DNA of 64,000 nucleotides from Eudromia elegans (Eukaryota > Chordata > Aves > Tinamiformes > Tinamidae), in contig PTEX01000133.1 in NCBI GenBank assembly GCA_003342815.1, positions 1,170,484 to 1,234,483 of the forward strand, in the 5' to 3' direction. Made by a program: the position numbers and the translations under genes. The number at the start of each line of letters is the position of its first letter. The first letter of the stretch is position 1. This document shows, in pieces, positions 61,165 to 64,000 of the stretch. Below the pieces are notes generated by a model. That model was not told the DNA's origin and searched no databases. It worked only from the letters and a program-made list of their open reading frames with translations.

Positions 61165-64000
<2,836 letters not shown>

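Overview
The window is vertebrate nuclear DNA and most likely avian. It carries five spliced protein-coding genes with GT-AG introns and CpG islands, and no operons. The gene order UHRF1BP1 - SNRPC - ILRUN - SPDEF - PACSIN1 matches the human 6p21 neighbourhood. The small introns, very GC-rich SPDEF/PACSIN1 end and many short minisatellites fit a bird microchromosome; in chicken this block is on chromosome 26 (from memory, not checked). The species cannot be fixed from the sequence alone.

Layout. 1-10420 (-): the first two coding exons of UHRF1BP1 (BLTP3A), separated by a 10 kb intron; the rest lies beyond the left edge. 10421-10755: a run of N, an assembly gap that hides the UHRF1BP1 5' end. 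10756-11100: a 39-bp minisatellite in which every unit carries a CTCF-like motif. 11600-15360 (-): SNRPC, six coding exons, 159 aa, complete. 15340-17164: the intergenic region between the divergent SNRPC and ILRUN starts, with CpG-island promoters. 17165-43595 (+), with a 3'UTR possibly reaching about 47.2 kb: ILRUN, five coding exons, 291 aa, complete. 47.2-53.7 kb: GC-rich intergenic DNA with no gene I can support. 53.8-58.9 kb (+): SPDEF, a predicted non-coding first exon plus five coding exons, 315 aa, complete. 58.9-61.1 kb: region between the convergent SPDEF and PACSIN1 ends. 61165-63690 (-): PACSIN1, nine coding exons, 445 aa, complete CDS; its upstream non-coding exon lies outside or near the right edge.

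The genes do not form a pathway: a VPS13-like lipid-transfer protein, a U1 snRNP subunit, a UBA-like/FW-domain inhibitor of antiviral and NF-kB transcription, an epithelial ETS factor, and a neuronal F-BAR/SH3 endocytic adaptor. All CDS models were built by hand by matching splice sites and reading phase to remembered vertebrate proteins; each closes in frame with a length close to the human protein.

I found no clear new multi-gene system. The most unusual signal is the tandem array of CTCF-like motifs at the UHRF1BP1 promoter. Next come a dense octamer/CRE/CArG cluster at the ILRUN promoter, an 81-nt in-frame stop-free intron in SPDEF, and the apparent loss of one NPF motif in PACSIN1.
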